From NCBI GenBank assembly GCA_964355795.1, contig CAYHEQ010000004.1, positions 1 through 42,253 on the forward strand: DNA of 42,253 bases, in the 5' to 3' direction. Origin of the DNA: CAYHEQ01 sp964355795. Its GTDB lineage: Bacteria > Patescibacteriota > JACPGU01. Positions 42,178-42,253 of this stretch are shown in pieces (position 1 is the stretch's first letter; every line of letters starts with the position of its first letter). Position numbers and translations under genes: made by a program. Under the pieces are notes generated by a model, which made no database searches, had not been told where the DNA came from, and saw only the letters and a list, made by a program, of their open reading frames with translations.

Positions 42178-42253
42178 CGGCTTCGGAAATAATTCCGTGT
42201 TCTCTTCGTCGCTCCTTCGCCTTCGGCTCCGGTCGCGACATCAGATAACACGG
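42178..42253. other. Repeat-rich end of the window closing with AACACGG
   Basis: No gene is seen. The sequence holds a GGAAATAATTCC palindrome and GTCGCTCC/GGTCGCGAC words, and ends in CAGATAACACGG. The same AACACGG ends the two ORF units and is followed there by TATATCTGG, which should therefore come next outside the window. Confidence 0.5.

Noticed and set aside
39277..42253. Inverted repeats as ends of an insertion sequence
   Set aside because: No transposase is encoded inside any unit, the arms differ from unit to unit, and no target-site duplication is evident.

Overview
The window looks like a chromosomal segment of a Candidate Phyla Radiation (Patescibacteria) bacterium, plausibly near Moranbacteria or a related group. 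That placement is an inference from gene style: compact core enzymes (318-residue-class TrpS, 770-residue ValS without the usual C-terminal arm), GroEL without a Gly-Gly-Met tail, rpsF-ssb-rpsR and rpsO-pnp clusters, FemAB and SpoIID-type wall proteins, many small toxin-antitoxin genes and very repeat-rich spacers. The standard code applies, because TGA is used as an ordinary stop. GC content looks moderate to low by eye, with the 39.3-42.2 kb part clearly AT-richer.

Layout. 1-3.6 kb: minus-strand membrane proteins, trpS, a Nudix hydrolase and a parallel beta-helix protein. 3.6-6.8 kb: a nucleotidyltransferase-like gene and groES-groEL with promoter and terminator. 6.9-18.6 kb: a long minus-strand housekeeping stretch (PRC-barrel protein, tlyA, efp, rpsR, ssb, rpsF, ruvA, RNase J, a truncated NTP pyrophosphohydrolase, pnp, rpsO, a coiled-coil membrane protein, a DHH/DHHA1 phosphoesterase). 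18.9-20.2 kb: a lineage-specific hypothetical gene and a decayed copy of its 3' end. 20.5-24.0 kb: a SpoIID/LytB wall protein and a tRNA cluster (Ile-UAU, fMet, Met-CAU, broken tRNAs) with an FtsL/DivIC-like gene, a GIY-YIG gene and a duplicated 89-bp structured element. 24.0-32.3 kb: toxin-antitoxin genes, a lytic transglycosylase, an NYN nuclease-like gene, valS, a DUF4143-type ATPase and a second member of the hypothetical family. 32.3-39.0 kb: tsaD, a FemAB transferase, holA, a zinc-ribbon protein and polA. 39.0-42.25 kb: an accessory region of short ORFs bounded by inverted repeats.

The strongest unusual signals are repeat-driven. (1) The polA 5' end, its promoter and a leader hairpin recur 2.4 kb away, and the same flanks (GACGAGTT ... 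AACACGG followed by a 104-124 bp palindromic element) enclose different ORFs, each within its own private inverted repeat. This looks like an undescribed cassette-type system with some resemblance to integrons, but no integrase is present. (2) Palindromes and short-period 'word' repeats sit in frame inside essential genes: five in tsaD, one in polA, three in valS, and one each in tlyA and femAB. (3) There is a family of 36-41 bp elements whose two arms are each palindromic themselves; two copies share an identical 12-nt loop despite different stems. (4) A tRNA-Ile gene is nested between two halves of another tRNA-like sequence.

Several genes are accompanied by diverged fragments of themselves: valS 3' end, polA 5' end, an AbrB antitoxin 3' end and the hypothetical-family 3' end. 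These suggest repeated recombination or insertion at gene ends. All similarity and folding statements come from reading the sequence by eye; no database search or folding program was run.
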